DNA from: Basidiobolus heterosporus B8920 | Lineage: Eukaryota; Basidiobolomycota; Basidiobolomycetes; Basidiobolales; Basidiobolaceae | NCBI GenBank assembly: GCA_000697455.1 | Contig: JNET01031999.1 | Coordinates: 1-14,109 of the forward strand | DNA: 14,109 nucleotides | Direction of reading: 5' to 3' | Shown here: positions 9,799 to 14,109 of the stretch, piece by piece | Numbering within the stretch: the stretch's first letter is position 1 | Layout of the letters: each line of letters opens with the position of its first letter | Translations under genes and position numbers: made by a program | The notes under the pieces: model-generated | Told to the model about the DNA's origin: nothing | What the model saw: only the letters and a program-made list of their open reading frames with translations | The model's database searches: none

Positions 9799-11106
9799 TC
9801 AGTACATGTCCTGGTACATGTTCATCATCCGGTTGGCTCTAGCTTGCTCGGCAGATTGGCTGGGATTGGGTTGGTTTGGGGGCTGATTTGTGGGTTGCGG
9901 AGCTTGGTAGGCATATGAAGGCTGAACATGTGGCATAGGTGGCTGTTGGTAAGGATATGACTGTGATTGTTGAGGGTGTAATGGCATAGGTTGATAACCG
10001 TAGGCAGCAGGATTTTGCTGGTAATAGTGTTGAGCCTGATGAGGATATTGTTGACCGTAAACGGGCTGCTGAGGCATCTGCATTGGAGCTTGGCTGTAGC
10101 TGGGTTGCGGAGGATTTACTAGATTTTGTGGGTTGTTCTTTTGTTGGCGTGGTTTGCGTGACTTTTGCTTGAGCTTTCTCTTGTATTCCATCTCTTTCTC
10201 GTCATCGGAAAATTCCATCTCTTTATCATCGACTTCTTCATCATACATATTACTAGCATCCGAACCCTTGTCTCTGATGGAGCCAGGAAGCACATAATGG
10301 GCCATATTGGGAACACTAAACACACTTTTTCCTTTGATGATACGCTCTTTGTCGATCTCTGCAGCATCATTAAATCTCACCGAATAGAAGGGGCGGGAAA
10401 CAGGCCCAAATGTTTCGAACACTAGACCAAGAGGCTTACGGTCTTCGAGAACTAACAAACTTCCAGCATCGAGATATTGCGGCTGATCTGAGATATATGT
10501 CTCAACTACAACCAAATTATCGATCATAGAAGAAATCAAGCCGAGTGGTATAATAGGTGCATCTTCTGGAATTTCGACTTGAATGACAGGAACAGGTGGG
10601 GGATCTAATTCATGTCGTGTACGAAGTCCCGCACCAGAGCCAGATACCCCGGTCTCCTCATCAGAGTCAGCCTCGACTACCACGGATCTCTCCTTGGTAG
10701 TCTCCTCTTCAGAACTGCTATCGCTATCAGAGCTATCACTTGAAGACTCTAGATCACTAGATTCGTAATCGCTTGGAACTGGTGGAGCTAGCTCCTGGGT
10801 AGCAGAATCGGGCATTTCTTTATCTTCAATAAAGGTATCGGTAACTGTATGTGTATTGGTATTATTTTGGTCAAGGTCAACCGGTTTGTTCTCAGTGTCC
10901 ATAGATTCTTCTGTGCTAGGAATATTTTGGTGGCCTTCGATGTTCATGGTTTCTGTGATTTGTTCTGAAGTCGCCTCCTCTACACTTGGCATGAGGGGTG
11001 CGATCGGTGAGGTTTCCATAGTAGGTAAAGGTGCTTCATTTGAAATCACAGCGTTTGACGAGACGTCAGCAGAAGCTTGTTCAACTGTATTGATGGTGTG
11101 CTCCAT
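9799..11106 (-). CDS. naf1: NAF1, H/ACA ribonucleoprotein assembly factor
   Basis: NAF1 binds the Cbf5/dyskerin core during assembly of H/ACA snoRNPs in the nucleus and is later replaced by Gar1. This is an intronless 435-residue frame from an ATG. Residues 1-110 are acidic and disordered. A Ser/Asp/Glu tract (SSDSSDSDSSSEEE) spans about 116-135. The Gar1-like core lies at about 168-275 (DAPIIPLGLISSMIDNLVVV, GSLLVLEDRKPLGLVFETFG, YSVRFN, IIKGKSVFSVPN). After it come the typical NAF1 acidic link (GSDASNMYDEEVDDKEMEFS), a basic stretch (KRKLKQKSRKPRQQK) and a Pro/Gln/Tyr-rich tail ending NRMMNMYQDMY. Core order plus acidic and Gln-rich flanks fit NAF1 better than Gar1, which is shorter with glycine-arginine ends. 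It lies downstream of AFG2 on the same strand, 263 bp away. Confidence 0.92.
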   Translation of the reverse strand: MEHTINTVEQASADVSSNAVISNEAPLPTMETSPIAPLMPSVEEATSEQITETMNIEGHQNIPSTEESMDTENKPVDLDQNNTNTHTVTDTFIEDKEMPDSATQELAPPVPSDYESSDLESSSDSSDSDSSSEEETTKERSVVVEADSDEETGVSGSGAGLRTRHELDPPPVPVIQVEIPEDAPIIPLGLISSMIDNLVVVETYISDQPQYLDAGSLLVLEDRKPLGLVFETFGPVSRPFYSVRFNDAAEIDKERIIKGKSVFSVPNMAHYVLPGSIRDKGSDASNMYDEEVDDKEMEFSDDEKEMEYKRKLKQKSRKPRQQKNNPQNLVNPPQPSYSQAPMQMPQQPVYGQQYPHQAQHYYQQNPAAYGYQPMPLHPQQSQSYPYQQPPMPHVQPSYAYQAPQPTNQPPNQPNPSQSAEQARANRMMNMYQDMY

Positions 11107-11369
11107 TTTGAAGAAATTATTGGAGGGATAAAGGAAGCATTAGCACGCCTTAGCACGCATGTAGTATATAGTTTTTTAATGATTTTTTTTCGTTTTTCAG
11201 ACTGCTAATTCTTGATTTCTTGTTGAGAAAATTGATTGGTCATGAAAACAAAGAGTAAATATTTGGTGTTTATAGTATATATATATCCTTAGTGTAGTAT
11301 AATGATCGGAATTTTTTTCTACTCTACAAACAAAATATATGTTGATATCTAAGCTGATTGATCCAAATC
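11107..11369 (-). promoter_or_regulatory. NAF1 promoter and AFG2 3' flank
   Basis: These 263 bp hold the end of the AFG2 transcript and the NAF1 promoter. A TATATATATAT tract at 11276-11286 lies about 170-180 nt upstream of the NAF1 ATG. A direct repeat of ttagcacgc (11140-11148 and 11150-11158, 10 bp apart) lies 34-52 nt upstream of the ATG, and an A-rich tract (minus strand) lies between. No perfect AATAAA for AFG2 was found. Confidence 0.45.

Positions 11370-14109
<2,740 letters not shown>

Overview
The window looks like nuclear DNA of an intron-rich fungus. Three genes belong to families that are easy to recognise (SIN1/AVO1, spermidine synthase, AFG2/SPATA5). They are cut by many short GT-AG introns of about 54-82 nt, often with CTAAC/ACTAAC-like branch sites near the 3' end. 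This density suggests an early-diverging fungus or a basidiomycete rather than a budding yeast; I cannot place the species. No bacterial, viral or transposon genes are visible.

Layout, left to right: (1) 1-360, a gene-poor flank with a possible cut-off ORF at its end. (2) 361-1879, exactly seven identical 217-bp units, each opening with the 19-bp Tn5/Nextera mosaic end; this is almost certainly a library or assembly artefact, and the join at 360/361 should not be trusted. (3) 2209-2700 (-), an intronless secreted protein carrying an unbroken run of 24 glycines spaced every fourth residue (GX3); this is the most unusual biology in the window. (4) 3613-4368 (+), an intronless coiled-coil protein of unknown function. 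(5) 4932-7654 (-), SIN1/AVO1, a TORC2 subunit, resolved here into ten exons with CRIM, Ras-binding-like and PH regions. (6) 8178-9434 (+), spermidine synthase in seven exons, sharing a 523-bp divergent promoter with SIN1. (7) 9799-11106 (-), intronless NAF1, an H/ACA snoRNP assembly factor. (8) 11370-14109 (-), AFG2/SPATA5, a two-ring AAA ATPase of 60S ribosome maturation, with at least fifteen exons and its 5' end outside the window.

The conserved genes are housekeeping genes of growth control: TORC2 signalling, polyamine synthesis, snoRNP assembly and 60S maturation. NAF1 and AFG2 lie in tandem on one strand, both acting in ribosome biogenesis; this may be chance. All exon borders were read by eye from frame, splice sites and family motifs, without transcript data.
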